64,000 nucleotides of DNA from Romanomermis culicivorax (GCA_963922205.1 CAWUHX010000097.1:310001-374000), one strand, 5' to 3'. Counted from the stretch's first letter, positions 22,308 through 34,229 are shown. Translations and numbers: made by a program. The notes: generated from the sequence alone by a model not told the origin.

Positions 22308-24252
22308 TCACACGTCTTCAACCTCATGCGGAATTGGTGGCAGCCCATGGTCAGTGTTGTATTGAAGGCCATCGTGGATAGCTAGTTTGTACATAGGCAA
22401 AACCCGAAAGTTGAGCAATTCCATGAGTCGGTCTGTGAGCCCGCTCTTCATGGTGGAAGTGACGGCTGCTTGAAGGCGTTTCGGGTCATCAAACATCGAT
22501 CTAGGTTGGAGAGCCAGATCTTCGTCGTCTGATATGTCCAGCGATTTGTTCCATTTGTCTTTTTGCTTCTTCTTTTTCTTTTTGGGCACTTTTGGGGCGG
22601 TGAGAAGCTTCGGGTGTGTCGTACGTGTCAATACTTTGACGCTGCAAAAACAGTTGGGCACTGTTCCTAAACAAAAAGACGAACCGTGGTCAGACGATGT
22701 GCAATCAAACATAAAAAATTTGCATGCGGAAAGAACCTCGTCTCGCATATTCGCAGGGAGGGCGATTTGCGAGATAGTGGGATAAACTCTATCAGCGGAA
22801 TTGGTGGGTAGAACTTCCGACAATGGGACGTTGTGGAAAGCGGTGATTATTGTCTCGGCGAGGTGGTCGATTTCGGTGGCATCCAATGAGTCGTGGGGAA
22901 ACAACGCGGGAGCATTGTATACTTTGGGGACGAAGCCATAACGGCCGAAAGCCAGAAACAATAAAAGCGGGTAATAAGCATCGAGGGCCGCGTACGCGAG
23001 AACGTCCGATTGCAGGAATGATGTTGCGGTATGTAAGAAGCCCAAAGCGGCGGGAAATTTGAGCGTGAGTTTTGAAACATCCAGGCCCCACATGGCCTAG
23101 ACGATAGCTTTCAAAGTGCGCTTTTCAGGGAAAAATTCAATTTGCCGAGCCAGCTCGTACAGCACCGCGGAGATGTCGATGTTTCCGATCACGCATTACA
23201 CATCGAAATGGATTGCTTTTACGACGGGGTCCTTATTCTTCTTTTGGCGATCGGTCCGGAACTGGGTACCTAACAGAGCATATATTCCCACCCAGTTGTT
23301 GGCTCCATCAAAAGAAACAACAATCGCTGTCGACTAGAGAGAATAGCGCAGTCCAGTCTTCCGGGGTAGTGACGAAGGTTTCAAAAACAAACATCATGCC
23401 ATTGGGGAACGGGAGCTGAACATATCCCGGGTAGCTGGACGCCATGGAATCGGCCGGCATGGGCACGGCAAACTGGAAATTCTTCATATCCACGGCCATA
23501 ATTGACTCAGTGTCGAAGCCGACCAAAGTGTAGCCAGGGAAGTTTGGTGTGGGTTGGGCGGCCAAGGCCTGCCCCAAACTTCCGGGTGAAAGGAAGATCG
23601 GCCGCGGCAACACGTTCAGAGATCTGGCGTACATGGAGATGTACCAAGATTCCAAGTCAGCAGCGCGGATCAATTGTTTGACGCTATTTTCTTAAACAAG
23701 AGCAAGCGCGATATTCGGCATATGACACAGTGGGCTCCAGACCGAGGAATCGAAATGGGATCACAAGGTTGACTTTAGAATAGAACCAAGAAGATACGGC
23801 ATTGCTTGCTGTTCGAAAAGGGAGACACGCCCTGAGGGGATGGTGGCTTGGGCAGCGATGTCACTTTGATGAGCACATTTTGTCAACTGGATCGGGCTAG
23901 GATAGCCAGATGACAAGAGTTGTCGTATGTGGGGGTCAAAGCAGCGGCCATTTGTGGTGTAGGGGTTGCCACAACTTGGCGATGACTGGATCGTGGCAGC
24001 TGACCATGGGCTCTAGCGCGGGGCTACAGAGTGAGGGGGGTTTCCCATGGGGTCCCAAGCAGAAAAGAACATGCAGAAGTAAAGCAAAGAAAGTGGTAAA
24101 AATAAAATGTACCGTCGCAGCAGAAGCTCAAATCGTTTTTGGTGTGGCTGCTGTTCGGCCCATCGTATGTAATATTCGTTGACGTTTATCGATTCACGGT
24201 ACGGTGGGGGTTCATGGGCTGCGGAGGTGGAAGAAGTTGATGGTGTTATCAT
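22308..24252 (-). pseudogene. Element B extra ORF, N-terminal part: DEDDy 3'-5' exonuclease-like domain
   Basis: The ATG at 24252 begins MITPSTSSTSAAHEPPPY just after a TTTTCCAG acceptor. Motif I is VGFDTES (Asp codon 23514-23512, Glu 23508-23506), followed by a VQLPFPNG..FVFE strand. Motif II lies in NIDISAVL (Asp 23177-23175). Motif III is YAALDAYYPLLLF (Tyr 22994-22992, Asp 22982-22980). A GLDVSKLTL helix sits between II and III as in RNase D/WRN-type enzymes. Beyond it comes a Lys-rich KKKKKKQKDKW stretch then acidic SDDED. In-frame stops occur near 23698, 23196 and 23098, so this copy is broken. Known relatives remove nucleotides from 3' ends; no retroelement role is known to me. Mermithid-like hosts may carry intact copies elsewhere. 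Confidence 0.75.
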
Positions 24253-24276
24253 TTCGAAAAATATTTTTGAGAGCAG

Positions 24277-24284
24277 CTGGAAAA
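24277..24284 (-). promoter_or_regulatory. Candidate 3' splice site before the extra ORF of element B
   Basis: On the minus strand, TTTTCCAG sits 25 bases upstream of the ATG at 24252. This matches the nematode-type acceptor consensus (TTTTCAG). It suggests the extra ORF is expressed from a spliced subgenomic RNA, as env genes are. Not proven without transcripts. Confidence 0.5.
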
Positions 24285-24863
24285 TGCAGCTACTGTGGGC
24301 AGAAGCGAGAAAAAGAAATGAAATAGTAAAAGAATAAGCCGCTGAAAGGTGAAGAAAGTGTAAAGTAAGAAAATGCAAAACAATGGTTACAAACAAGCAA
24401 TACAAACACCACTATGTTAATGGGAACTAAAATCAACCTTTCCCAGTTAATTTTATGAGAGTGAATGCGGCCAGGGTCGGGCCGAAGTAAACGGAATGGC
24501 CTCAGGGGGAACAGAACCTAACATTAAAAGAAGATACCCCCTCCTACGGCAAAAGTGTGGAAACCGGGAAGATATGTAAGGCCATGGTGTAAAGTCAGTA
24601 GAGTTTGCTGGTGATGAATTGGGCGGAGAGAATGTAACCGTACGGGTTACACTTAGTCCGCAGTCATTGGCTCATCAACATGGTCGCCAGGATCTAAATT
24701 AAACAAAATGTGGGGATTATGTACAACTCGGCGTGATGAGTGCCGTATCACAAAAGAAAAATTTCAAAGCAAACTATTGGCGGCGTGAAGTGTGAGGCAA
24801 TCGCCGTCTGCCAGTTTCGAGGTCAAAAACGTCTTTAGCGGGGCGTGGTATGAATGGTTTTAG

Positions 24864-25760
24864 TCACGTCCTGGAAACAGTTTGCGGCTGGCCATGAGCA
24901 TCGAGTGAATTGATGGTGATGACATTTTCGGCAGCACGGGACGCGTCTGTGATAATAGAAGGTTCAATGAAATCGGGTTGGATTTTGTTCGCCTTTGGCA
25001 TGTTGGTCAAGAGGACAAGATCATTGATGGCAAAATCGTGTGTTCAGGCTTTGCGATCAAAGTATTCTTTACTGACTGCGGCGGCTATGTCAAGGTTAGC
25101 TTTGATCCTCTTGTGCATCTTTAGTTGCGCTTGCGTGAGGATATGCTGATATGCGTCGTAATTGAGTGGTAGTGTGAGTCGGCGGGCGCAGTCATTGTCA
25201 AAGGTTATGCGCGGTTCCTAACCTCGTAATAAGCTGAAGGGTGAGTAACGCGTAGCCGTATGCGGCATGGCGTTATAGGCAAATACAGCATATGGAAAGT
25301 AGCGCTCCCAATTGTCCAGATCCTCGGCGGTGTACTTCTTTAGTTGGGCAATCAACGTTTGATGGAAATGCTCAATCATTCCATTGCACTGGGGATGGTA
25401 TGCGGTCATTTTGACTTTTCGTATTTTGAGTAGGTCACAGATATCCTGCATGAGCTTTGAGGTGAAACATCCACCCTGATCGGAAAGGAGGACAAGCGGG
25501 CTACCGTGTGTGAGGACGACATCATTCACGAAGCATTCGATGATGGTGGAGGCCTTTTGATCAGATATAGGGTGCGTGGAGACCCATTTTGTAAAGTAAT
25601 CCTGAAAAACGATAATGTATGGGCGTTTCTCACCTTCTGGCGATATATTGACAATATCGGTGGCGATGATCTCAAAAGGGTGCTTCGGCTGGATCGGCAA
25701 CAACGGCGGAGGCGGTGATGTACGCGGCGTTGTCAATTGGCAAATCTTGCAGGACTTGAT
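24864..25760 (-). pseudogene. Element B integrase
   Basis: The DDE core is clear in the 172-codon frame 25736-25218: [16 protein letters not shown], and [15 protein letters not shown]. The zinc domain is split: its HH half is at the end of the RT frame and its CKICQ half follows a TAG at 25763-25761. A second TAG at 25220-25218 and a TGA near 25046 interrupt the C-terminal domain, which continues readable (FAINDLVLLTNMPK) to a final stop at 24864. At least three in-frame stops make it non-functional as read. Confidence 0.85.
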
Positions 25761-27671
25761 CTAATCGCGAACGTTTTCTTCCATGCGGGCCCACCAAAAA
25801 TGAGCTTTGATGGCTGCGAGGGTGCGGCTTGATCCTTGGTGATTCAAAATTTTCGCGCCATGGAACTGGTGTAGCGTTTGGTCAGCCATGGATGCCGGAA
25901 CGACTAATTGTTTGTTGTCTTTGATTTGTCGATACAAAAGTCCGTCTTCTGTGAAGAAAATCGGCTGGCGTTTTGCGGCATTGTAAAATTGGAGAGAGGC
26001 GATGATCGGGGTGATGGCTGGATTGGCAGCCTGCACTCGTGAGACTTCGTCATAGGAGGCAATTGTTATGGCTTCGACCCAAGGTGGCGCGTGATCGGCC
26101 GCCAATGGTATGGAATCGGAGAGTGTGGGTTGACTGATGGTCTTTTTGGTCATTGCCTGAGTGACAGCATTGACTTCCCCATCGATTTCCGTGGGCGGCG
26201 AGACTGCTGCCGGGAGAATATCGGGTACCGTTAAGTCGGCATCTGATAATGCACCATCAGGGTGAAAATTTTTTCGGAAAATCCTGGCAGTCAAGTTTTT
26301 GGTATTAGGAATCGGTGGTTTGTCGCCGTCATCTTTTCTGGACAAAAAATCAGCACAAGCGTTGTCTTTGCCTTTGACGTATTCAACTTTGTAGTCGTAA
26401 TCTTGGAGGTTTATCGCAAAATGTTGGAGGCCCGAATTTGAGTGCTTTTTGTCTTTGAGCCATTTGAGGGGCTTGTGGTCAGTATGAACAATTACCTTTT
26501 GGCCATAAACGTAGTGGCGGTACATCCTGAAGCCGTAGACAATGGCCAGGCATTCGCGCTCAGTTGTACTGTAGCAGGTTTCGGCATCGGTGAGTACGGG
26601 GCTGTTGTAGGTAATGACCCATTGATGGTTTTCGTTTTCCTGGTATATAATTGCTCCAATGGCAGTTGTACTGGCGTCGGTTTGGATGACAAATTGAGCT
26701 TTACCATCATAGACCGGGTAACGGAGAAAAGGAGCTTTCTTGATGCCTTCAAACACGGCCTGGTGTTTGTCCCTGGCGATATATTGAGCGTCTTTCCGTA
26801 GGAGTATGTACAAAGGACTAGACAATGTCGCCATTTTCGGGATGAATCGCTTGCACCATTGGACTAAACCTAAAAAACTTTGCATACCTTTTTCGGTCAT
26901 TGGAAATTCATACTCGGCGATAGCCTGGACTTTCTCGGGATCAGCAGTGATTCCACGGGCACTAAGAAGATGCCCCAAAAACTTGACTTGTGGCGGCAGG
27001 AATTCACATTTATCGGGCCGAAGCGTGAGGTTGGCTGCACGGAGAGCGTCAAAAACGATTTGTAAATGTTCCAAATGTTCATCAAAGGAATTTGAGAAAA
27101 TGATAATATTGTCGATGTAGACGAGGCAAATTTTCCAAATATACGGGCGGAGAATTCTTTCCTTTAAACATTGGAATTCAACAGGCGCGTTCTTCAAACC
27201 GAACGGCAAAACTTTGAAACAAAACAAACCTTCTTGGCAGATAAATATTGTCTTATCGCGGGAGTCGTTATCGATAGGTACCTGCCAGTACCCTGCTTTG
27301 AGGTCGAGTGTGGTGAAGAATTTCACTTGTCCCATGGCATCCAAATAGTCGTCGATGGGCGGGATCGGGAACTTGTTGCTGGGCGTAACGTCATTTATTT
27401 TACGGTAGTTGACAATGGGTAGCCAAGATCCATCTTTTTTCTTTACAAGGAATAGCGGTGCAGCCCAAGGTGAACGTGATTGTTTGATAAAATTGTTGTC
27501 GAGCATTTCTTGGATATGGCGGCATACAATCAGTCTCTGCTCTATCGCGGCATGGTAATAATGGCAGGATACAGGCTTTGCGGTGCCAGTGTCAATGCTG
27601 ATGGTCAATTGGCTAGTGATAGTTGGTTTGTCGCTGGGCAGGCTGAGTACATCGCGGTTTTGTCCTAGCAT
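25761..27671 (-). CDS. Element B reverse transcriptase, RNase H and integrase zinc N-terminus
   Basis: One open frame of 636 codons. [49 protein letters not shown], then the active-site box YIDN at 27119-27108, where the family has Yx[12 protein letters not shown] follows. RNase [12 protein letters not shown], a [14 protein letters not shown]lu, HTDHKPL and CADFLSRKD. The end [13 protein letters not shown] is the integrase HH motif. The Asp-to-Asn change in the YxDD box removes a metal-binding residue, so RT should be inactive although the frame is open. Confidence 0.9.
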   Translation of the reverse strand: MLGQNRDVLSLPSDKPTITSQLTISIDTGTAKPVSCHYYHAAIEQRLIVCRHIQEMLDNNFIKQSRSPWAAPLFLVKKKDGSWLPIVNYRKINDVTPSNKFPIPPIDDYLDAMGQVKFFTTLDLKAGYWQVPIDNDSRDKTIFICQEGLFCFKVLPFGLKNAPVEFQCLKERILRPYIWKICLVYIDNIIIFSNSFDEHLEHLQIVFDALRAANLTLRPDKCEFLPPQVKFLGHLLSARGITADPEKVQAIAEYEFPMTEKGMQSFLGLVQWCKRFIPKMATLSSPLYILLRKDAQYIARDKHQAVFEGIKKAPFLRYPVYDGKAQFVIQTDASTTAIGAIIYQENENHQWVITYNSPVLTDAETCYSTTERECLAIVYGFRMYRHYVYGQKVIVHTDHKPLKWLKDKKHSNSGLQHFAINLQDYDYKVEYVKGKDNACADFLSRKDDGDKPPIPNTKNLTARIFRKNFHPDGALSDADLTVPDILPAAVSPPTEIDGEVNAVTQAMTKKTISQPTLSDSIPLAADHAPPWVEAITIASYDEVSRVQAANPAITPIIASLQFYNAAKRQPIFFTEDGLLYRQIKDNKQLVVPASMADQTLHQFHGAKILNHQGSSRTLAAIKAHFWWARMEENVRD

Positions 27672-28158
27672 GCAGAGGGCCTTTGCTTTTTGCGCGGTGG
27701 TAACCTAAGTTTTTGTGGTCATCTTGTTTAAAGCAAAATCTAATTTTTCCTGGTCGGTGTGGCAAGGGAGTGATTTATCAAGGGTGGCCGGTTTGTGGTC
27801 GGCTCAGTCGCGGTCTGAGACGGCGGTTGCTATTTGACAATTGACGGGGAATTTGGCCTGACCTAGCGTATGTTTTGCCACTGCGATAAGTTGGTTTGGG
27901 CGGAGTTTGATCCTATTCGGCATATTATTGATAAACAGTAGCGGGCAGTGGCCGTTGGTTTCGTTAATGATTGCTGTTTTGATTGGAAGCTCCGCGACTA
28001 TGCTATTGGTTGATAGTGGTTGAACAATCACGTCTGGAATGGTTGCCATTGTTGTAGGGAAGACAGATGCGGTTTACCCGTTGCTGGCAATGTGGCAAAA
28101 TCAAAACCATTACTTGGGCAATGAGGAAAATTGGCTCGGCAAGCTCCCTAACCTCCAG
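27672..28158 (-). pseudogene. Element B linker between protease and RT
   Basis: Minus frame 28049-27804 (MATIPDVIVQPLSTNSIV...) is typical of the PR-RT spacer seen in Gypsy pol. It is separated from both neighbours by stops near 27,800 and 28,060, consistent with decay. Confidence 0.5.
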
Positions 28159-29037
28159 CTACTGAGATGGTGGTTGGTGTGGACTAGGTTGAGCCTGCCG
28201 TACCAGTTGTTCGGCCTCGATTTCTTCAGGTTGGCTAAAAATATCGGATTTATCATCATAGAAACTTACTCTTTCCTCGTCGGGGATTTCTTCAAGAACG
28301 TTATCATTCGAGGCATTTAAAAACAATTCTGTTTGAGGGCAGATGGAGGTGACTACTTTGAGCAGCAGCTTCACGTCTTGGATTTGGATGTAATTTTCCT
28401 TGAAGTTTAAGATGGCTTGGATATCCGAGTGGGCGAGAAAATCAGTGTCAATGATACATTGATCGTTTCCGTCATCGTCGAGGATTACACACTTGATCAT
28501 ATGTTCACCGAACGCAGATTCCATTGTAACAACTACTGGACCATGGGCATTGACAACGGTGCCATCAGCCACTTTGATTTTACCAGAGATCGGGAGTTGG
28601 AGCGATTGCTTGTCAAAAGCGCGTTTGACTAATCCTGAAGACAATACAGAGCATTGGGCACCGGTGTCGATGAGCGCATGTGCCTTGACTGCGCCAAGTT
28701 TGATGGGAATTTGGAAAGCTCGCGTGGGGTCGTATTTGCCGACGGAAGTCTTTGATGATGGCGTGAGATTGTCAATCTGGCAAACGGACGAATGGATGTG
28801 GCAAGGATCTCGAAAAGCATGGCCAGTTGTGTTCCAACAAACGATCCCGGGGCTCATGATCGGGGCGGCGGACACTATTTCTTTAGAAGGGATGACCATG
28901 TTGGCGGCGAAAGTTGATTGATTGAGCGCGTGCATATCCAGAGTATTTGCCGTGACAATAGCAGATGATGGTAGAGCCGGTAGCGCCAGCTGGAGTTCCG
29001 AGGATTGAGAACTGGCCCGCGAGGAATCCGTGGGCAT
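28159..29037 (-). CDS. Element B retropepsin region
   Basis: A 292-codon frame. The active site ALIDTGAQCSVLSS lies near 28670-28630 and matches element A's LVDTGAQCSVMSS; the downstream IIDTDFLAHSDIQ near 28455-28420 matches A's IGTDFLAHPDV. This is the aspartic protease that cuts Gag-Pol. The N-terminal third is linker. The stop at 28159 separates it from RT, so either a frame change or a nonsense mutation intervenes. Confidence 0.8.
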   Translation of the reverse strand: MPTDSSRASSQSSELQLALPALPSSAIVTANTLDMHALNQSTFAANMVIPSKEIVSAAPIMSPGIVCWNTTGHAFRDPCHIHSSVCQIDNLTPSSKTSVGKYDPTRAFQIPIKLGAVKAHALIDTGAQCSVLSSGLVKRAFDKQSLQLPISGKIKVADGTVVNAHGPVVVTMESAFGEHMIKCVILDDDGNDQCIIDTDFLAHSDIQAILNFKENYIQIQDVKLLLKVVTSICPQTELFLNASNDNVLEEIPDEERVSFYDDKSDIFSQPEEIEAEQLVRQAQPSPHQPPSQ

Positions 29038-29099
29038 TGTAATGTATGGGGCTCGTACAGCATTATAGTGAATGTGTTGTTCCCATGGCGCCGGAAAAT

Positions 29100-31269
29100 G
29101 TTGATTTGGATAAACGGCGTAGGTGTTCTGAACAAAATCATTCAGACACTTTATAGGATTACCTTCATGAAAATAATTCCTTGCACGGCGGGAGTAATTT
29201 GAACCTCTTTGTGGTGGTGCTCCGCAGCGTGGTCTATAATTGCTTGGCCACGAATATCATTAGAATTGATCTGAAAATCGGTTTGCGGCGGTTGAGCGGC
29301 ATGGGTTGGGCGGTTGAAATCTTGTTGATTTGTTCATTGAGCATTTTGTCGCTTCAACCAGATGCAATCTTCGGTATTGTGGGTGTGGGACTTATGAGCT
29401 TCGCACCAAAGGCCTGGTGATTGCGTGATGCGGGGGTGGTCTCGGCTTGCGGATCCATCGAAGCGGTTGGCATAAGGTTCTCGAGGTTGAGATTGGTGGC
29501 GAGGGCTTTGTTGCCCGGTATTGGATGAAAATTCCTCGGGGCGTTGCCGTGATTTATGCTCTTCATGGTCACGGTCATATCGTTGAATCAATTGCTCCAG
29601 AAGCATCTCTGTGTGTGGTTGCGATGCAGAGGTTGTTCTAACGGTTGCTGTTGAAAAGATATGAATTTATTGGGCAGCAGCGCCGAATTGTGCAGGCGGC
29701 GATCAGTTGAAAGTGTGCAGTCGTGGTAGTGGTCCTGTGTTCGGTCCGTGCTATGGCGACCGTCAAAACGGCGATTGAATGGCTGCGGGGACCTCGGCGG
29801 CTGCTTTTCTGGGTCAGCTTGGTTGACCAGTATAGGCTGTTCCGCGGTTCCAATTTCAGCTTTAGTTGCGTTGATGACGCTACGGCCTTTGGCGATGGCA
29901 TTGGCCAATTGTTGGATGTTTGTAAAACTTTTGGCTTGCTCTCCAATTGTTAATTGGTAGAAAACAAGCATTTTTGTCAAAAAGGTTCCAATTACTTGTT
30001 TGTGCCGAAAAGTTTGATCCTCATCTTGATATAACAATTGCACATACATCATTACCTTACTCAAAAACATGGCGGGTTCCTCTCCGACTTTTGGGGGTGA
30101 TCAACAGGAGCTCACATTTGAGAGTCATTTGGTTGCAATCCGGGGCTAATTGGAACATGAGGAAATTTTTTGCGTCTTCATAGCGTGTCATATCTTGGAT
30201 CATATCGCTCGGGGTATCGTGGGTAAGCCAGCGGAGTGCGCTCATCTTGACGTGGTTGGAGGCGTCATATCCAAACTCCTTTTCTAAGCAAATGAAAAAG
30301 CGTAGGAGGCGTTTGTTTGTCACAGCTCTGTCGATAGTTAACGGGTGCATATTGTCGACAATGGTTTTGATAGGACTATCTTCTTCGCGGTGAGACATGC
30401 GCCCCAATTCGTACCGAGGTTGGGGGTGGTCGTAATAGTCGTCGGGCCGGTAGTCTGAGAAACCAAATGGATTGGCCGCAGACTAGGGGCGTCTTTGAGG
30501 TGCTGAATGGGATATTTCCTCTTCTCCATGCGTGGTACAAGAAAATTTGTTATTGTACAGGGTGTTGGTAGAAGGTGCTTTAGGTTTGACGTGAATTGGC
30601 GGTCGACCGAAAACCTGAGCTGGTTCAGTTTCACCGAGAGTTTCGTTCGGGATATAAATATCTTGCGTTTCCTCGCCGTGAAATGGTGAAGTCACCAGTG
30701 GTGATCTTGGTGTGGGGGGGGGGTTATGCACAGTTATGCACAATTCGGAAATTATGGACTTTGTTAGCATTTGTGATTGCTAAACTGCTGCAGTGGTTGG
30801 TTACTGAAGAGCAAGTGGCAGTTGGGGCCTGCGGTGGGTCAATGTTGATAAAGGAGTCTGAAGAATCGGTTCTGGCCACGGTTTGGTCGTTGTTGCCTTG
30901 GGCGGGGGTGCTGGGCAGCGGTATTTGTGATACAGCCAGCGTGCTAGCACATATAATGGCGGCAATGAGTGGGTCTTGACTCTGCGGCAGCGGCGCGTGT
31001 GAATTGACTATAGCGGGGGTTGCCGAAATGAGGGGTACTTGAGCCTGTGCGGTCCCGTCCAACACGGAGTTACTGAAAGTAGACAAGAGTGGGTTATGGG
31101 GCCAGAGGCTTACCGTGGGTACCGCTGATGATTGCATAATATTTTTCGGCCGGGGCAGTAACATCTGGTCAAAACTCAAAGCGTGGCACGTGTCCATGGC
31201 AGCGTTAGGCGAGCTTGATCGCGATGAGAGGCATGTGAGATCCGGCGGTGTGTGGCTTACTGTCGGCAT
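29100..31269 (-). pseudogene. gag: Element B gag, broken
   Basis: The likely start is the ATG at 31269 ([11 protein letters not shown]), outside the LTR. Pieces follow in different frames: to 30724, 30770-30483, 30407-30057 (capsid-like, [28 protein letters not shown] shortened), 30070-29588, and 29606-29334, which ends with a zinc knuckle [14 protein letters not shown] near 29375. Order and motif type match element A's gag. Several frame changes make it non-functional. Confidence 0.7.
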
Positions 31270-31393
31270 CTTTTTCCTCAGGGTATAATAACCTTTTTTG
31301 TAACCTTGAGCGCAACTATAGCATGGTCGAATTTTGAAACTTGAGATTGTATTCAGATGCTGGGCAGTGGCGGGGAAAGGAAGCATACAATCC

Positions 31394-31727
31394 AAAGACC
31401 TTTCTAATTTTATCTTACGTAATGAAAAACACTTACTTACAAACTGGACGGGGCGAGAATACAAACAATTCACTCCCATGCACTGGGAAGGAAAACAAAC
31501 AAAGACGTGCATGCAGGGAGGCAGTGAGTACGGAATATATCTAATGGGGCTTATGTTATAAAACGCACAACAATAATGCACAATGAGAGAACCAGCGCAC
31601 GCGTACCGACGTGTGCTACAGTAAGACGACTGTTGACGGTCTGCGTTGCTCGCTCCACTTGGTACTTGCGGGCCTCATGTGCGAATTTGACAAAATATGA
31701 CAAAATCGGCAGAAACACACTACAACA
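31394..31727 (-). repeat. Element B 5' LTR (recognisable part)
   Basis: Matches ~18246-18574; both contain CTTTCTAATTTTATCTTA and CTCGCTCCACTTGGTACTTG. The right edge TACAACA at 31727 is the LTR start on the minus strand. The U5-side ~200 bp seen at the 3' LTR are absent or replaced here, so the PBS cannot be located. Confidence 0.65.
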
Positions 31728-33014
31728 ATTTTGTTCGAGATTATCTTTGAGCTCGAGGTTAAACCTTTAGCAGATATGTGCAATGGTTACAGTCATTGCA
31801 CACTACCTGCAAATAGGACAACATGACAAAGCATACAAAAATGCCTTTAAAAAGTTTTTGATTCAGAAATGTGCATGCTACTTTGACACAATTATCATCA
31901 CCAAACTTATGTCTCTAAATGGATCCATGTTTGATTTTACATGAAACAAAATTGTATTGGGCACCCACATATGAAACACTATTCGCTAATTACTCATCTC
32001 TATCTCTGTTAATGTGATGGGCAAACTTGCTCTGCTCTATGTCATGAAATCTTAATGTATTATAGTCCTTCTTGATCAACCTCTGCATCGAATTGTATGT
32101 CACATTGAACAAAGAGTATACATATAGCGCTGATTGAATGAAAATGCCATGTTTGCAAAGCAATGTTTCATGCCACTCTTATTTTTGAATTTCAGATTTT
32201 TTCCTCGTCTGTAAAGGCTCAGTGAAGTTGGAAGCATACATGTGCGAGGGTGATATGGGGGTATGTACCCCCAGAGCTTTGAAATTGGAAGTCTTTTCCT
32301 GTATAAAAAAAAATTTAGTAAAATTTTTGGAGTTTTTGTCTCAAGAAATCAGGATCCACCCCTTCTGTAACCACTCTTTCCCCAAATTTCAGAGCTGCGC
32401 ATGTATGGTTGAAAGTAGAGATGCATGGGAAGAATTTTCGAGAAGGAAGTAAAATTTTTTGGAAAATCAATATCAAAAAACCTGTTTTTTCATGTGTTTT
32501 CAGATTTTGAAAAAGTCCAGAGAATAGCCACTTGAGTTTTTCCAGAGGCCAGCCGGCTGTATCCAGAGTCTCAGTGGAACGGTTTAGTCCCCGCCCTATG
32601 TGCCTCAGTATTTGGGGGTGTGCTGATGCACTCAGCTGCAGAATATACTTTCCCACAGACATGAAAAAATTTTTAATGAGAAAGAATAAAAATCAAATAT
32701 TACAAAAGTGGATTTTTCAAACATCAACTCAAGTTCTCAAAAATCTAGTCCACTCCTTTTTCTAGCATGGCAATTGTCCAAGCAAGTATATTTTTCTTTT
32801 TTCTGCCCCATCGGAGTATTTTCTAATAAACTAGTCCACCTCTTTTTAGTGGGTGTCAACCATGTATAAAAACCTTCATAGAAGCACATTGAAGTTTTAA
32901 CTTTAGTCATCTTCATATCAAAGAAATAATAAAAAACAATCTTAGAACTAAAAGTTCTCATTTTCGGTAGAAGTAAAAGATGTGTGAATTGCATAGTAAA
33001 ACACGTTGTAAACA
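31728..33014. other. AT-rich spacer, nothing recognised
   Basis: No supported gene, RNA or transposon end on either strand. Confidence 0.5.
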
Positions 33015-33715
33015 GAACGTAAAGTGACCATATCTGTTGAGTTCCCATGGTCAAGAACCCTCAGCCCAAAAATCGCAGAAATACTTTTGTTTACACTGAG
33101 GAGCTTTTTGTGTAAAGTTATTGCATCCATTGAATTCCTCAGGGTCGAAAACCCCTTCCACCAAAAAATCACGAAAACACGCTTATTTACGCCTGGGATT
33201 TTTTTGTGTGTAAAGTGACCGCATCTATTGAATTCCCCGCAGTCGAAAGCCCCCTCCATCAAAAAATCTTGGAAATACGCTTGGGTACACCCGGAATAAT
33301 ATTTTTGTGTAAAGTGACTGCATGACTGCATCTGTTTAATTCCCGCGGTCGGATACTTCTTTCACCAAAAAATTCACGAGAGTACACTTGTTTACACCCG
33401 CGGTAATTTTTTTGTGTTGAGTGACCGCATCCATTCAATTCCCCTTAATAGAAAACCCCTTCCACAAAAAAACCACGAAAGCACGCTTGTTTACAACCGG
33501 GATAATTTTTTTGTGTAAAGTGGCTGCATTTATTGAATATCCCGTGATTAAAAAACCCCTTCCACCCAAAATTCATGAAAATACACTTGTTTACACCCGG
33601 GGTTATTTTTTGTGTAACGTGACCGCATCTATTGAATTCCCAATAGTCAAAGGCCCCTTCCCCAAAAAGACCACGGAAATACCTTTGTTTTACACGCAGA
33701 ATAATCAGATAACAC
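33015..33715. repeat. ~100-bp tandem repeat array, about 7 degenerate units
   Basis: Units start with a phrase like AAAGTGACCGCATC at about 33021, 33113, 33212, 33311, 33419, 33518 and 33615. Each continues with a TTGAATTCCC phrase, a CCCCTTCCACCAAAAAAT phrase and a TTTACACCCGG phrase. Period is 92-108 bp with many substitutions, so the array is old. Forced minus-strand frames through it give repeating peptides but show stops. Confidence 0.8.
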
Positions 33716-34229
33716 TACATATGTTTCACAAAAAAATGATTTTTTTTACCCAAACGAAGGGGATTTTCTCGAACTTTGGTCACTCATATAATTTGACAAA
33801 ATCAATATTTTCAAAAAATAAAAGGCACGGGTAAAAGTATCAACGTCTAGGGATGCATACCCATTGAGAATCCTGCTGCAACTGGGGGGCCCTGAAAAAG
33901 GCCGTTTTTGCATTTTTTTGGCGCACCACCAAGCACTAATTGAATACAGACCCCCAATGATCTTTGACCCCCCTTTGTTTTCCCATATGGCAGATATTAT
34001 GCAAAAAATCTCTTGTCTCTATCTATAACCGTTTTTGCTCTAGGGGGGTTAGTCAGGTTTTAGGGGGCCAAGTATATCGTAGGTTGACGTTACCGTGCCA
34101 CCTATGATTACGGTGCGAATTTTGTGCAAAGCCTGGCAGGAAATTTTTTTTTTGAATCGAAGGAACTTACAATTTACATTGTTTGAAATAAAAAATTAGC
34201 AATTTACAGAATGCAATTTAAAAATAGCC
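33716..34229. other. Spacer, nothing recognised
   Basis: AT-rich with several G-runs (e.g. near 33881 and 34043). No gene or repeat boundary recognised. Confidence 0.4.

Larger units (their letters stand above)
18039..31727 (-). mobile_element. Element B: Ty3/Gypsy-type LTR retrotransposon with exonuclease-bearing extra ORF
   Basis: Minus-strand element of 13.7 kb. Order on its own strand: LTR (31727), gag, zinc knuckle, retropepsin, RT, RNase H, integrase, extra ORF with exonuclease motifs, Pro/Ala-rich linker, helical C-terminal domain, polypurine tract, LTR. Flanks carry ATTT on both sides (weak TSD because the site is AT-rich). Pol retains long frames but has in-frame stops and an altered RT active site, so this copy is inactive as read. 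It is GC-richer than A and only distantly similar in sequence, yet shares A's architecture, including the extra 3' ORF. Confidence 0.9.

Noticed and set aside
19355..29950. Many plus-strand frames of 60-140 codons across element B
   Set aside because: Shadows of the minus-strand retrotransposon genes, which carry the recognisable motifs.
33015..33715. CRISPR-like array
   Set aside because: Whole units are repeated with drift, with no short identical repeats separated by unique spacers, and the DNA is eukaryotic.
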